DNA of 64,000 nucleotides from Ceratothoa steindachneri (GCA_963969495.1 OZ018327.1:36523282-36587281), one strand, 5' to 3'. Positions 33,580 through 45,110 are shown, numbered from the stretch's first letter. Notes: generated by a model not told the origin, from the sequence alone. Numbers and translations are program-made.

Positions 33580-36280
33580 ATGATAGATATAAAAACTGGT
33601 TGCAGCTTGTTGGTGACAATTCAAAGTGCCGCCGATGCGAATACTGTAAGTGCATTTTCTCCGCTAAAGAGTGATATTGAAAGGCACTTAAAAATTGCTA
33701 AGCATAAAAATGCCCAAGAACCATTTAGTTCACATAGAAGTAATATTATCTCTATTGCTTCATGTGGCGCAATCTCTCTCTCGCATCATGTAAGCGATTT
33801 GTGTAAAGCAGGGCTCGGAACTGAAATGAATATCGATTCAAGTTTCGATTTGAGTTTGGCATTTTTAAAAAACATCAATTCGGATTTCGATTCGAGTTTT
33901 CTATATTTTTTTCGATTCCAATTTTTCGGCTTTTCGATTTTTTAATATGGATTTGGATTCGAATTCGATTCGAGTTCGAGTTCAGCCTGCAATTCAAATG
34001 CTTAAATCTATTATTTCAGAGTTCTATATATGTTTTTTTCTCCTAAAATATAATTTATAACAAAGTAACTTATAAAACTTTCTGCCCTCTTATTACGCAT
34101 TTTCCTTGAGTTAAGGTAAATTCGTTATTTAATGTATTATTTATTGTTTACAATAGCTATCCATATGTACCAGATGCCCAAATTCACTGTGTACCTTTCT
34201 ATTGAAATCAATGGTTAAATTATTCGAAATGGTAGGTGAGAAGAAAGGTTTTACCTGGGGTCATTCTTTGATTAGCGAAACAAGAGCTCGAGCCTATTAG
34301 ATGCGAAGGTAAGGTCAGGTTGGGTCATTAAGAAATCTCTTAGGGATTTAAAAACTTGGAACAGAAGAAAGGTTTAGCTATGGGTCATTCTGTGATTAGC
34401 AAAATAAGATTAGGACGAAAGATTAAAATATACATTTACCTACTATTCACAAGTTAAACCACTGTTATTTCTTGGAATTCCTAAATTATTTTATTAATGA
34501 TACTCACGTTTTCGCTTCAAAATTATATATATAATCGATTCAAGTTCGAAATAAAGTTTTTTCATTCTTTTCTGTTCGAGTTTGCAAAAATATTTAAGTT
34601 CGAATTTTTTTTCAAATCGAGTTTAAAAATATATAGATTTTAAAGGTTTATCGATTCGAATTCGATTCGATTTCCCAGCACTGGTGTAAAGCAAGATTTT
34701 TTGATAGTAAAAACTGCAAAGATCTTACACTTCGGAGAACCAAGTGCTCTGCAATGCTCTAGCTCCTCATTTTCGAGAAGATTTAGTGAAGGATATTGGA
34801 AATGGAAGTTTCAGTTCGATCATGGACGAAAGCAATGACATATCGACGACAAAACCTTTAGGTATAATTATTAGATATTTTTCTAAGGCAAAACATGATA
34901 TAAGGGTGTTTTTCTTTGATTTGGTTCAGTTACAGGAACCCGACGCTGAAAGTATTTGCAAAGCTATTAAAGCAGCTGTCAAGAAGAATGGGTTAAACAT
35001 TAAAAATCTTGTTAGCATCGGTACACACTGGAAGAAAAGGGGGCGTTTACGCAAGACTAAAAACGAAATTCCAAATTTAGTTATCTTTAAATGTATTTGT
35101 CACACCATCCAACTTGCAGTTTCTAATGCTGAAAGTGATACACTTCCTACACATTTAGAATTTCTTATCAAGGAAACTTATAACTGGTTTGCTATTCCTC
35201 CATTCGGCAGAGTAAATATAAAGATATTTATTACACATCGGTAATGATAAATTACCTCTGAAATTAGTTCAATGCAGTCAGACACTATGGTTATCAATTG
35301 CCGTAGCCTATTACTTGCATCCATCAACAATGGCTTGAATTAAAAACCCATTTTGAAATTACAAAATTGCAAGAGCGATGTTACAACTCAGAACTTTTGC
35401 ACTCTATGTTTAGCGATTACCACAACTGTTTACCTGTCATTCTTAAAGCCTATTTTTGATGAAGTGCACCGAACAAACAAGCTATTTGAAAGGGAAAGAT
35501 GCGATCCAACAAAATTATTAAATGATTTGAATCAGCTAATAAATTCATTGATTTCAAATATTACATTCCTGGAACTAAAATTGATGAAGAAACTAATCTT
35601 AGAGAATAATTAATCCCAAATCCTTATTTCGGCTACGATTTTGAGAATCAAATAAAAAAAAAATCTGATGAAGCTGAAAAAAATAACATTCGTGAAAGAT
35701 GCCGAAATTCTTTCAGACCCTCATCGAACAGCTATGGACGCGCTTGCCTTATCTATAACTCAACTGTTTTAAAAACTATATAAAACTAAGCATTAATGCT
35801 GGCATGAATCCAATAAAGAGAGATATTGTTCCATTAGCCAAGCTATAATATCAGATTCTGAAGTTTTAACCCAAATTGATTTTCAATGGAGGCAACTGCA
35901 AAATAATAACAAGTAATGAACGTGACACTGTGAAATTTGGGGATGAAGTTACAAATTACACAGATTCCGTTGGAGCAAATCCATTTAAAGAACTTTCAAG
36001 ATTCGTTTTAGCGATTCTTTCTCTCCCTCATTCCAATGCTGACGTTGAACTGGTTTTCGGTGAAGTCAGCGTAATGAAAACTAAACTAAGAAATAGAATG
36101 AAAATTTCTACAACAAATAATATTCTTGCGATAAAGTATGGACTTAAAAGGCATGGAAAATGTTGCTACCAATATGAGCTTCCAAAGGATGTTAAAAAAA
36201 TTGAAAGCCGTCAAAAATATGAAATTGAAGATACAGATGAAGATTTGTTCACTGGAGTGATAGGTTTACAAAACCTCTAG
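33580..36280 (+). pseudogene. hAT transposase, frameshifted and interrupted
   Basis: The N-terminal zinc finger is split over two frames: CEYCKCIFSA (about 33,635) and SDIERHLKIAKHK (33,670-33,708). After the nested MITE, 34,744-35,244 reads SIMDESNDISTTKPLGII (first catalytic Asp) and FKCICHTIQLAVSNA (35,090, the CxxH block). The C-terminal dimerisation block at 35,990-36,150 reads ILSLPHSNADVELVFGEV and KTKLRNRM, then LAIKYGLKRHG. The second Asp block (SIGTHWKKRG) has lost its consensus. Several frameshifts make it inactive. It belongs to the hAT group whose finger resembles ZMYM/FAM200-like host-domesticated genes. Confidence 0.88.
33809..34683. mobile_element. 875-bp hAT-like MITE nested in the hAT
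   Basis: Ends CAGGGCTCGGAA (left) and, on the minus strand, CAGTGCTGGGAA (right). An exact 8-bp duplication GTGTAAAG flanks it (33,801-33,808 and 34,684-34,691). The interior is rich in GATTCGA and TTCGATTC variants and non-coding. If removed with one duplication, the host transposase frame reads on as DLCKARFFDSKNC. Confidence 0.92.
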
Positions 36281-36411
36281 ATATTATAATTGAATTGTAA
36301 TTAAGCAGAATTATACTCATATCCATTAATAAAGGTAATTAAAACAAATAATTTAACATTAATCAATTATCATCATCATCATCATCATCATAATCATCAT
36401 CATTAACTCTA

Positions 36412-36850
36412 TAATTTAAGAAGGGGATTTTTTTGTGTATTTGAATAATAATTTCATCTTAGTTTGGTTATGACTTATGTTTTTTATCAAAGTTATTTCT
36501 AATAATTCTTTTATAATATCAAAAAACAAAATGGTGAAGTTCAGAAACAAATATAAGTATCAAAATTTTGTAAATTTTTTAAAACCTAAAGAATTACAAA
36601 TGGTGAAGTTCTGAAAATTTATTTTTATATATTTTCTTCTTCTTCTTCTTCTTCTATAACTATATTTTAGCAATGTGATATTTTGAAAGGGGGAAATTTA
36701 GTTTAGAGTTCCTTTTTAAAATGATTATAATTGGCGAAGTTCAGAAAATTTATAAAAATTTAATCATGGCTGCTATTTTTTAGATTTTAAATATTAATTT
36801 TAGTAGCGAAGCGCAAGCTCCCCCGTAGGCGGGGGGGGGGGGCGAAGCAA
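36412..36850 (+). repeat. dispersed repeat family B, copy 2
   Basis: Reverse-complement partner of 8,985-9,322. It ends with TAGCGAAGCGCAAGCTCCCC (36,803-36,822) and a G-run, a tail that also occurs, inverted, at 50,153-50,180. A (CAT)n tract precedes it (36,368-36,405) and a (CTT)n tract lies inside. Confidence 0.8.
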
Positions 36851-37255
36851 TTGCCTGGTATATCAATGTAGAATTTGGTGCATTTTTTAGCGATTTACAA
36901 AAAAAGCCAGCGCGTTTTTAGCGCCATTTTGGACCACTTTTAGAGCGCTTCTTCCATTACCAGTTGGCAACACTGGTTCTTTCTTAAAGAAACTCTCTTA
37001 ATAAATACCCATTGATTTACTAACGGCCCGTGATGATTTGTAGGTTTCTTCACCATTTTACAGTTGAATAGTAGTGGATCAGGCCTATGTTGCAAACAAT
37101 GTTTGGGACAAGGCAACAATATCCGGCAACTATCCATACCTCCCACCGCTCTGCGTCCACCGCAGTTCTTTCTTACGTAAACATTCATTTACTAATGTCA
37201 CGTGATGATTTCTAGGTATCATTTTACAGGTGAATGGTGGAGGATCACGAGAATA

Positions 37256-37716
37256 TTGAAGAAAGGTGATATTGGCTAAAAATAAACGAGATAATCTGAG
37301 TTGAATTAAAAGTCGAGGTTATAAATGTGATGAGAGAAATTTCTCCTGAACACGATTCTGTTATCGTATTTTTAATAAGGCGTAAAAGAAGAGAGATAGA
37401 CAAATATTTATGCCAAGTTGTTGTGGTTGCATAATAGTATCCCTGTAAGGAAAAACACACACACACACATACACACACACTCTCCTCTTTCCCCTGCAAC
37501 TTGATATAAATACTTCATTTACAACGTCATAGCGTGCGTAAATATCAAAATCTTCGTCCCTCCACGAGCTTTATCTCTCTTCTACATCTTTTACCCTTTT
37601 TCGCACTTTCATACCAATCTTATCTCCATTCTGTTTCTCTGTAATTCATTTTATTGGTAGTAATAATATATTGTTATTATTTTATGTTGTTTGTAAATTA
37701 ATTCATTTGGTAATTA
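37256..37716. other. spacer with (CA)n tract
   Basis: A (CA)n microsatellite lies at 37,456-37,481; no coding features seen. Confidence 0.6.
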
Positions 37717-37719
37717 TTA

Positions 37720-40033
37720 CACTGGTCAACAGAAACCAAAAAGGTTTTTTGGGCAGGGGAAGTTAGAGCTGTTAGAGACTAATTTTGTGGCACTGAATTC
37801 AAATTTGATCTCAGATTTGATCTATCACATCACATTTTTGCGCTATCGGTATACCCTATTTTCATAGATTTTACCATTAATATTATCTTTTCGTTACTCA
37901 TGATTTTATGTTGTTACTACATTGCTGAATATTTATGCTTTTTTTTATTATTTATATTTATTAAGTATTATATATTACTTTTATTACTATTTTCTGAGAT
38001 ATGCTGAGATATTTTTCTGGTGACACCTGGCATTCCGTCCTTTATTTACAGCATGTAAATAAAATTTCAAGCAGTTAAAGATTGACGGGTATTTTGGGAG
38101 GGTAGTGGGTGGGGTTTTTTTGGCGGATAGGCATTGATTGCAATTGTTTTATTGTTAGAGTGACGGTAGCTATGGCTACATCATCCCAAAGAAGGATATG
38201 CTGTAAGGAACCAAACATATTCTGCTACATCTGTGGCGACTTCACTTTGAAGGCGCAACATAAGTAACTTTGTCAGGAAAGCTAAAGCTTTCATACTTCA
38301 AAGTACCAGTTGAAGATCAGGACAAAAGCCGGGCTTCTCACAAAGTATGAAAAACCTGCGTTGAAGCCTTGCGATCATTGGTCTCAAGGAAAGAATGCCA
38401 AGCTCAAGTTTGGTATGCCAATGGTTTGGAGAGAACCAACAAACCATTATGATTACTTCTGCCTTGTCAATGTAAAAAGTTTCAATAAGAAAAAAAAACA
38501 TCACTTGCAATACCCAAATATCCCTTCGGCCATTTGACCAGTTGCGCACTGTGATGAAATACCTGTACCAGTATTTACTGGACTACCAGAGAGGCAGATG
38601 AAGCCATCAGTACATCAACTGAGACTACAGATGATGAAGATAACCAGATTGATATTTTTTAGGCAACTGATACAGATTATGATAAACCTTCAGTGTTTAG
38701 TCAGCCTGAATTAAATGATCTAGTCAGCGATTTGCATTTGCCAAAGATGTCTGTTGAATCGTTGGCTTACAGGTTGCACGAAAAAACCCCTGCTGAAACG
38801 TGGCATTAGTGTCTCCATTTATCATAACAGAGAAGCAGAACTTGAGTAAGTAGTTCCGTAGTTCCATTTTGATGGTCAACTTGTTTATTGTAGTGATGTT
38901 AGAGGACTTTTGCTCAGTATGGGGCTGACTGCATACGATTCAAGTGAGTGGAAACTTTTTATTGACAGTTTTAAGAGAAATTTGAATGTGTTTTACTTGA
39001 CAACGGAATACTTGTTTGGTTCAATCCCAATAGGGCACTCGGTAAAGATGAAAGAAGAATATGACATCATAAAAATTGTTCTAGAGAGGTTGCAATATCA
39101 TTTACATGGATGGATAATGTGTCTTGATTTGAAAATGGTGAACTTTCTGCTGGGCCAGCAAGCATGTTACATAAAATACTCTTGTTTCTTGTGCTATTGG
39201 GACAGTAGGGCTACAGCGGGCCACTGGGTGAAAAAAGAATGGCCACCATGAACCAGTTTGACGCCTGGTGACAAGAAAATCATTAATGATCCTCTGGTTG
39301 ATAGGAGAAAAATCGTCTTTCACCCGCTGCACATAAAACTTGGTATGATGAAGCGATTTGTCAAAGCCCTTGATAACAGTGGCGACTGCATCCCCACATA
39401 TGTTTAACCTTTCCAAGCCTGAGTGACGAGAAGAAAAGACAGGAATATTTGATGGACCTCAAATAAGAACACTCCTCAGAGATGTCCAATTTGTTACAAT
39501 AATGAATGCGGTAGAGGCTCGAGCTTAGAACGCTTTCTCTAATGTGGTGAAAACTTTCCTTGGGAACAACAAAGCTGCAAACTACAAAGAGATTATGGAG
39601 GACCTGCTCTTGAGCTTTCAATTGGATGCATAAGGAGTATCAAGTTGCAATATTTACATAGTGACTTAGGCGAATTTCCAGGGAACCTGGGTGATGTTAG
39701 GGACGAGCAAGGTGAACGCTTTCATCAAGATATTAAAGTAATGGAAGAACGCTATCAAGGCCGATGGGACTCCAATATGATGGCAGATTACTGCTGGAGC
39801 TTGATAAGAGATGTTCCAAATGATGTGCATCACAGAATGTCAAGGAAGAGGAAGTTTGTGCAGCTGTATCTCGACGACAGGTAATAAACCTTTTTGTATC
39901 TCTCTATGTTTATGTATATTTCTGACATTGTTGTATCTCGAAAACCTAATGTGATAGACAAAAACTGATGGTATATTTGGAATCAGCACCCCAAATTACC
40001 TATAAATCCACTGAAAAATTGTGTTGACCAGTG
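37720..40033 (+). mobile_element. CACTG-ended DNA transposon, copy 2
   Basis: The left end CACTGGTCAACAG and the right end, on the minus strand CACTGGTCAACAC, are nearly perfect inverted repeats. TTA flanks both sides (37,717-37,719 and 40,034-40,036), a probable 3-bp duplication. Length 2,314 bp. The subterminal ATCTCGAAAACCTAATGTG (39,933-39,951) is shared with copy 1 (11,642-11,660, one mismatch). This is the better-defined copy of the family. Confidence 0.85.
38172..39884 (+). pseudogene. broken DDE-type transposase of the CACTG-ended element, copy 2
   Basis: ATG at 38,172 starts MATSSQRRICCKEPNIFCYI, then CGDF, a Cys-rich head like copy 1. Further blocks: GMPMVWREPTNHYDYFC (38,413), LSMGLTAYDSSEWKLFIDSF (38,913), IPIGHSVKMKEEYD (39,025), MCLDLKMVNFLLGQQACYIK (39,117, with the conserved Asp), CFLCYWDSRATAGHWVKKEW (39,184, CxxC plus D), then EQGERFHQDIKVMEERYQGR (39,710). 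The stop is at 39,884. Frameshifts and stops lie near 38,265, 38,660, 38,800 and 39,250. The D, CxxC, H and E order is compatible with CMC/hAT-like RNase-H-fold transposases. Function otherwise inferred. Confidence 0.75.
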
Positions 40034-40036
40034 TTA

Positions 40037-41180
40037 TCATTATTATTGGCATTTTTTTTATCATCATTAGTAGTAGTAGCGGTAACTATTGTGATAATTA
40101 CTAACGGCAACATTATGACAATTAGACAAAAATGGGGCACACTAATATTTAGTGTAGGCTCCTCCAGCATCTATTATTCTGGCCAGTCGGTTTGGAAGCG
40201 ACGCCGCAAGATTTTATCTCCTCACTGTTGCAGATTTTCCCAAATGTGATCCTCGCCACGGAGAAGCGCCAGGTCTAGGCATCGCTTTTTTTAAACAAAA
40301 GGAGTAAAGTTCAATTGTACCCATTTAGAGCCATGAAATAACCACGGGACATAGGGTTATTCACCCTGGAGATTTCAAATCTGCCATCGGATTTGGCGCT
40401 GGGTGGCGCCATCTAGTGGCAGAAGCCTCATTTAGCAATTCAAAGGCACTTGTAAGTGATTTGAACCATAGGAAACCATCAATGGAATGACCATTTATCA
40501 TCTTATTACAAAATGTCACAGGTCATTGGAGGGACTTCCCCTCTTGTTTTATCCCCCGAGAATCACATTACAAGGGCATATTTGCCCACGAATGTTTAAT
40601 TGGCATCGAGTCTGGACAGGCGCGGATCCATGAGGGGAGCTGAGAAAGCTGAAGCTACCACCCCTTATATTTTAGACCCGTTTATGTTTATATTTCTTTT
40701 TTTAAGCCATAATTATATTCTGCTATTCAGAAAGAGTTATGTAATAATAAAGAATATATATAAAACAGTTTTTTAAACCGTTGCGATCGAATGTATCTTA
40801 TATGATACATGTTTAAAATGCAGGTAAATCTAAAAAAATGATTAAATTTAGTATTATACCTTTGCTGACGTCCAAAAACTACAATTCATAATTTTCTGAT
40901 GTGTTAATTATTATCAATGTTGTGTTTATACCCATTATTAACATTCAATGCCCTTTTTTTCGGACTCCTCAGAGTGATAAATTTAAGTTATCTCCCGCCC
41001 CCCAAATCTTTATCCTGGATCGGCCACTGAAGGGTGTTATTGGAACCACTTATCAACAATGGATGGGCGAGTGGTCATGGCTATATGGATGTTCTGGTGG
41101 TTCTGAAAGCAGCATGATACTTACGAAAGGCGCTTGACTACTTCACTGTTGGCCTTAGTTCAACAGTCGGTCGTGTGTAA
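40037..41180. other. mostly anonymous, with a possible Tc1-like C-terminal fragment
   Basis: On the minus strand 40,255-40,140 reads GEDHIWENLQQ and then, in other frames, an RFQTDWPE and MLEEPTLN-like tail that loosely resembles the end of Tc1 transposases. Confidence for that fragment is low. The rest, to 41,180, shows no gene. Confidence 0.3.
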
Positions 41181-41337
41181 TTCTTTAGTATAATTACAAT
41201 CTCATTCGTTATCCTTGCGGCCATAACTAAAAGAGCCCAAATACCCTTCTCCGCCTGATTGCCAGCCGCAATAGCCGCCCCAACCCACGTTAGTGCCCTG
41301 GTTCATTCATCCACACTAGTCACTGCCGGAATCTACC
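41181..41337 (+). pseudogene. ND5: nuclear mitochondrial insertion (NUMT): fragment of NADH dehydrogenase subunit 5
   Basis: Read in the invertebrate mitochondrial code from about 41,184 it gives MTKSAQMPFSAWLPAAMAAP (41,223-41,282) followed by [19 protein letters not shown]. This is the quinone-proximal transmembrane block of ND5, the most conserved part of the protein. TGA at 41,256-41,258 is needed as Trp, AGA at 41,232-41,234 as Ser and ATA as Met, so the piece came from an invertebrate mitochondrion and cannot be translated as nuclear. Similarity stops abruptly after Tyr-Leu near 41,337 and before about 41,181. It is unusually well preserved for a NUMT. Confidence 0.93.
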
Positions 41338-42232
41338 TCGCCCAGTTCCCCTCTTGTCTGCTGGCAGCCAACCAGCCTCAGAATTCTGGCCCTGATTATG
41401 CCGCTGCAGCTTCAAAGCTGCACGTCCTCCGCTTCACATCTGCAAGGATGAAATATAGGTGACATGTGAAATGTTAAATGAAATTCAAAAGCAAAATAAG
41501 ACCAATTGATGTTCTATATTGTGCAGATGGAAAAATAAACAACTAATAATTATTGTAAGATATTTATGGGAGCTCTCGATAGGTCTAGCACTGCGCTTAC
41601 TCGGTTAGATCTTGTTATCACACGCATATCCAATCACAACACCGCTTCCTTTCCTTTCCCGTTTTCACAGCGCATTACACACACTATCTTCCCCTCTGTT
41701 CCAAGGAATCTTCCTAATTGGTATTTATAGCCACATACCTCTGACGCGGAAAATGTCCCCCATCCCCTGGGAAACGAAGATTCCTACCCGAACGCTGGTT
41801 GGTGTCAAACGCAAGATACTTCCTTCCCCCCAATGAGGAACGGCTCATGGTCCCTTCGGGCGCAGCTGTGATTGTTTTACTCCTCTTTATGTTGGTTTCC
41901 TTATCCGGTCGGGATCCAGCCTGGCCAAGGAGCGCATGGACTAAGAAATGAACAAGTAAATTATCTCCTGGATCTTTTAGTGTTGTAAGGTGTCCCAGTA
42001 GTGGAATTTACGGTACTGTACTGGTGAGAAACGCTTCGCGTCGCAGAACACCCGTCTTCCAGAAAGATCTCTCCGCTGGATAATATTGCAGAAGGAATCT
42101 CAGGCGGCCTTGCTTCTCGGCTTGGTTCAGCAGTAACTTTATGGGAGAAGTTCGGTGGTGCAGTCCAGGTTTACGAAGTGAGCTTCTGATACTCTCGTCT
42201 GATACTTCAATTCCTGTCTTTTAAGAGCGACA
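41338..42232. other. no recognisable gene
   Basis: Open frames at 41,259-41,462 (shadow of the NUMT in the nuclear code) and 41,612-41,836 have no domain. No repeats resolved. Confidence 0.45.
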
Positions 42233-42445
42233 CTATTGATTAGTGGTTGTGGTCTGGCTGTGTTGAGAAGTGTGGCGAGGCTGTCTATTGGCAAATTTTC
42301 TGTTTCTTCCCTCTTCATTTGTTTCGATCCTGGGATGTATTGTCCTCTTGTTTACATTCAGTATTTGAGAGGTGCGTGGAGCAGATATACCTACTTCATG
42401 GAAGTTAATGATGGAATGTCCCTGGGTTATGGCGCTCTCTTCCTG
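42233..42445 (-). pseudogene. Tc1-like transposase N-terminal HTH fragment
   Basis: The minus strand reads AITQGHSIINFHEVGISAPR, then TSQILNVNKRTIHPRIETNE, matching the first helix-turn-helix of Tc1-type transposases ('IVxFHEAGLSxRxISRxLNVxRxTVxRWIxRYEE'). It then runs to NRQPRHTSQ. No catalytic domain is attached. Short, truncated fragment. Confidence 0.55.
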
Positions 42446-42499
42446 CGGTGCATGACGGACTGGGGCGCGAGATTTAAATTTGACGGTAAGCAATGGCTA

Positions 42500-43262
42500 A
42501 CGGATCATGACGTTATTGCAAACACATGAATATAGATAAATAATTGGTAAATGTTTCAGGAACAGATAACAGACTGAGATTATGATTTAAGCCTATTAAA
42601 ATGTTATAATGTTATTTATAGGATTATTTGTAACATAATCAATCACTACTAGCATTCAACATCGGCACCACCGTACGGCGGATGGCAATTTGAAAATGAA
42701 ACTTAAATATCGTTAAATTTAGAGATTTCTTTTGTAGTTTCAAATTAGTTTCTTAACTATGGATAAAGTCATTGAATATTGTCACCAGTATATAAATCCT
42801 ATTTCACATTAACAATGGCAAACAAAAGTAAGTTAACTGCGATGTAATTATATGTATATGTTTTATATACCCTCGAATATACTTGCCTAGCTGCCGCTAG
42901 GCTTTGCCGTGGTGCTAACTAATCCTATTTTTCCTCATACGTTAATTTGGAATATTAATTATACCGATCTTTTTTTTTTAATTGTCAATTGCAAATACGA
43001 ATAAATAGGGTTGCTAAAAATTATTTGAGATATAAATATCCCAGAAACTATAAAGTCTAGGCAAATAAAATTGAACAGGCTTAATGGTCAGCAATATAAG
43101 ATTTAGTGCTCGAAATTTGAATGAGAAATTCAAAGGTATGTGGATACTATGAACGTTTGCACAAATGTTCGTACCACCTGAAACACGATTATGCAATGTA
43201 GAACCATCAATGAAAACAAGACGTTTAGCGAACTCATCTCCTTCAAGTTAGTTAGTTAACGC
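42500..43262. other. no recognisable gene
   Basis: AT-rich sequence without motifs that I can support. Confidence 0.5.
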
Positions 43263-43269
43263 CAATCCT

Positions 43270-43743
43270 TCCTTGATCCAGGAGGACCCCCGACCGGATA
43301 ATGATATCTACATAAAGGTCAGTATGACAATCGCTGGTCTGCCCGAGGGCACCAGGAGCTGGTCTTCTTTGGGGAGAAGTGCCAGGAAGTATTATGTTTT
43401 AACACCAAACAGCGTTCAAGTGGAACTTTCGTCCCCCTGGCAGGGAGACCTGTTCCGCGTCAGAAGTATGTGGATATAGATATCCATCGGCAGGATTCCT
43501 TGGAACAGAGTGTGTGTGCTGTGCTGTGAATACGGGAAAGGAAAGAAAGCAGTGTTGTAATTGTTTTGTGTGTTGAGTAGTGTCTACCCACCCAAATACA
43601 GGGGTGAGCACAGCGCGTCCACCAGTCGGTAGCCAGATCTCTCCGTTCGCTGATGTTTGTGTCCGCTCATACCGGGATTCGGGATCGAACCAGGTACCGC
43701 AACGTTGGGAGACCAACGCCGTATCCAGTCGGCTAGCATGAGC
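43270..43743 (-). repeat. tRNA-derived SINE, copy 1
   Basis: Read on the minus strand, 43,743-43,665 resembles a tRNA. GCTCAT pairs with ATGAGC as an acceptor stem, TAGCCGACTGG fits an A box, and GGTTCGATCCC fits a B box for RNA polymerase III. The tail (43,660-43,270) shares ATAAAGGTCAGTATGAC-like, TTCCGCGTC and CATCGGCAGGATTCC-like blocks with 52,395-52,810 and 60,190-60,665. It is not a tRNA gene: the anticodon stem is irregular and the tail is repetitive. Confidence 0.75.
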
Positions 43744-43759
43744 TCTTGCATATCAACAC

Positions 43760-44297
43760 AGAATTGTTTGCGCTTTCGCTTGTCATCTGTCTTTAAGGCC
43801 TGAACGTGCTGTTAGCCTGTAGGTTTTATTCTCAAGCGTTTCCTGAGGACAGACCAGACTGTCGTTTTAGGAATTTGGGTTTTCAGGGCTACTCTTCTTA
43901 TGGGCTTTTGGGGGCTTCGCGTAAATTTTACACGAACTCGCTCGAGCGCCTATTTCTATGATGGCGGGCCTCCAGCCCCCTTTGTCCTGCAAAGACAGCC
44001 TTTTTCTTTGAATATTTTGTGCCGTGTCCAAATCTGCATTGCTGTTGGTGTATTTTTAGACACTTCTCTCACATATGCACGTTTACAGAGTTGTTCGAAG
44101 GCGTTCGAGCATACTCTAACACACAAAACGCCTCTTCTTATCCAGTGAATGGCGTTTCTATACCTGAAAAGATTAAAAAAAAAATTGAAGATAAAATTAT
44201 GGTGTTTTTCACACCTTAAAATTTGAGGTCACTTGAACGGGAATTGACAAAGTTATTGGTTTGTAAATTATCAAATATTTTGCAACACCCTGCATTT
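43760..44297 (-). pseudogene. Tc1/mariner-superfamily transposase N-terminal relic
   Basis: The minus strand from about 44,160 reads QIWTRHKIFKEKGCLCRTKG, then RVRVKFTRSPQKPIRRVALK and QIPKTTVWSVLRKRLRIKP. This matches the HTH and linker of DUF4817-type transposases ('FExTGCLCxxKxxGRP', 'SPxKSxRRxSxELxIPxTTVWxVL'). A terminus-like TGCAGGGTGTTGCAAAAT (minus strand) begins at about 44,297. The catalytic part is missing; the copy ends beside the SINE at 43,744. Confidence 0.7.
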
Positions 44298-44689
44298 TTG
44301 TGATATCCAGGATTAAAAATTAAATAAATATATAAAGCTAACCCAGCTAGGAAACAGCCACATTTCGAGAATTTGGTAACATTGTTTTAAAAAGAGCTTT
44401 GAAACAAATCAGAGTCAAAATGCTCCGAAAGCAACGCTTGAAATACCGCTATAACTTAAAAAAATCACTAAATTTAATTTATTTTATTGATAAATGTTCT
44501 ATGTAGTATATTTATAACTAAATGCACCCCAAACACTTCATCCGTCATCAAATAATTACATATCAAATTGTCATTCTCTGAACGAAAGTCAACGTAAAGT
44601 GTGACCTCACTATTTGGGGAACAATAAATAATTTAAGAAATTCGATATCAGCTTTTAATCCTCCATAACCCTATATTTTAAGAACTGGC
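44298..44689. other. no recognisable gene
   Basis: AT-rich spacer. Confidence 0.5.
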
Positions 44690-45110
44690 TTTTTGGGGAG
44701 TGATTGAGTAATATTAAGTTGGGTTTTTTTTTAGTTCGGTTGTGACCTTGGTATATTTTAAGTTTTTATCCAAGTTTATTCTAAGAGTTTCTTTAGAGTG
44801 AAAAAACAAAATGATGAAGTTCAGAAATAAATATGAGTATCGAATGTTTTGAAATTTTTCAAAACCAAAAGAATTACAAAGGGCGAAGATCAGAAAATTT
44901 ATTTAAATTTAGGCATGGCTGCTTTTTTATTTTATTTTTTCCTTTATTCTAAAGTTTTATCAATGTTATTTGTAAAATAGACTTTCAATTTTAGTCTTTA
45001 TCAGGAGGAAATAACTACTGGCCCCTAAGAACGAGTAAAGCGAAATTAAATTTTTAGAGCAAATTTAAATAAAGAAAAAAAGAATTCTGAGGATTGTTTT
45101 ATACATATTT
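44690..45110 (+). repeat. dispersed repeat family B, copy 3
   Basis: Shares AAAACAAAATGATGAAGTTC, AAGAATTACAAAGGGCGAAG and GGCATGGCTGCTTTTT with the other copies, and GAATTCTGAGGATTGTTTT with 50,341-50,360 (inverted). Confidence 0.75.

Larger units (their letters stand above)
32979..36975 (+). mobile_element. hAT DNA transposon, complete ends, 8-bp target duplication
   Basis: The left terminus CAGTGTTGCCAACTTGGCGC and the right terminus, on the minus strand CAGTGTTGCCAACTGG, form a terminal inverted repeat. Both sides carry the exact 8-bp duplication GTTCTTTC (32,971-32,978 and 36,976-36,983). Length 3,997 bp. The interior holds a broken transposase (33,600-36,280), a nested MITE (33,809-34,683) and a family-B repeat (36,412-36,850). 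Confidence 0.93.
32905..37255 (+). repeat. tandem duplication of a host segment, unit 1 split by a hAT
   Basis: Unit 1 runs from about 32,910 (GGACAATGCAAGC) through CTCTGTGTCTGCCGCTGTTC to the insertion at 32,978, then continues from 36,976 to about 37,085. Unit 2 (37,105-37,255) begins GGGACAAGGCAAC and shares CTCTGCGTCCACCGCAGTTC and GTGATGATTT. The uninterrupted second unit shows what the insertion site looked like before the hAT arrived (CGCAGTTCTTTCTTACG). Confidence 0.85.

Noticed and set aside
43665..43743. tRNA gene
   Set aside because: A and B boxes and an acceptor stem are present, but the anticodon arm is irregular and the sequence continues into a repeat tail shared by two other loci; a SINE head is the better reading.
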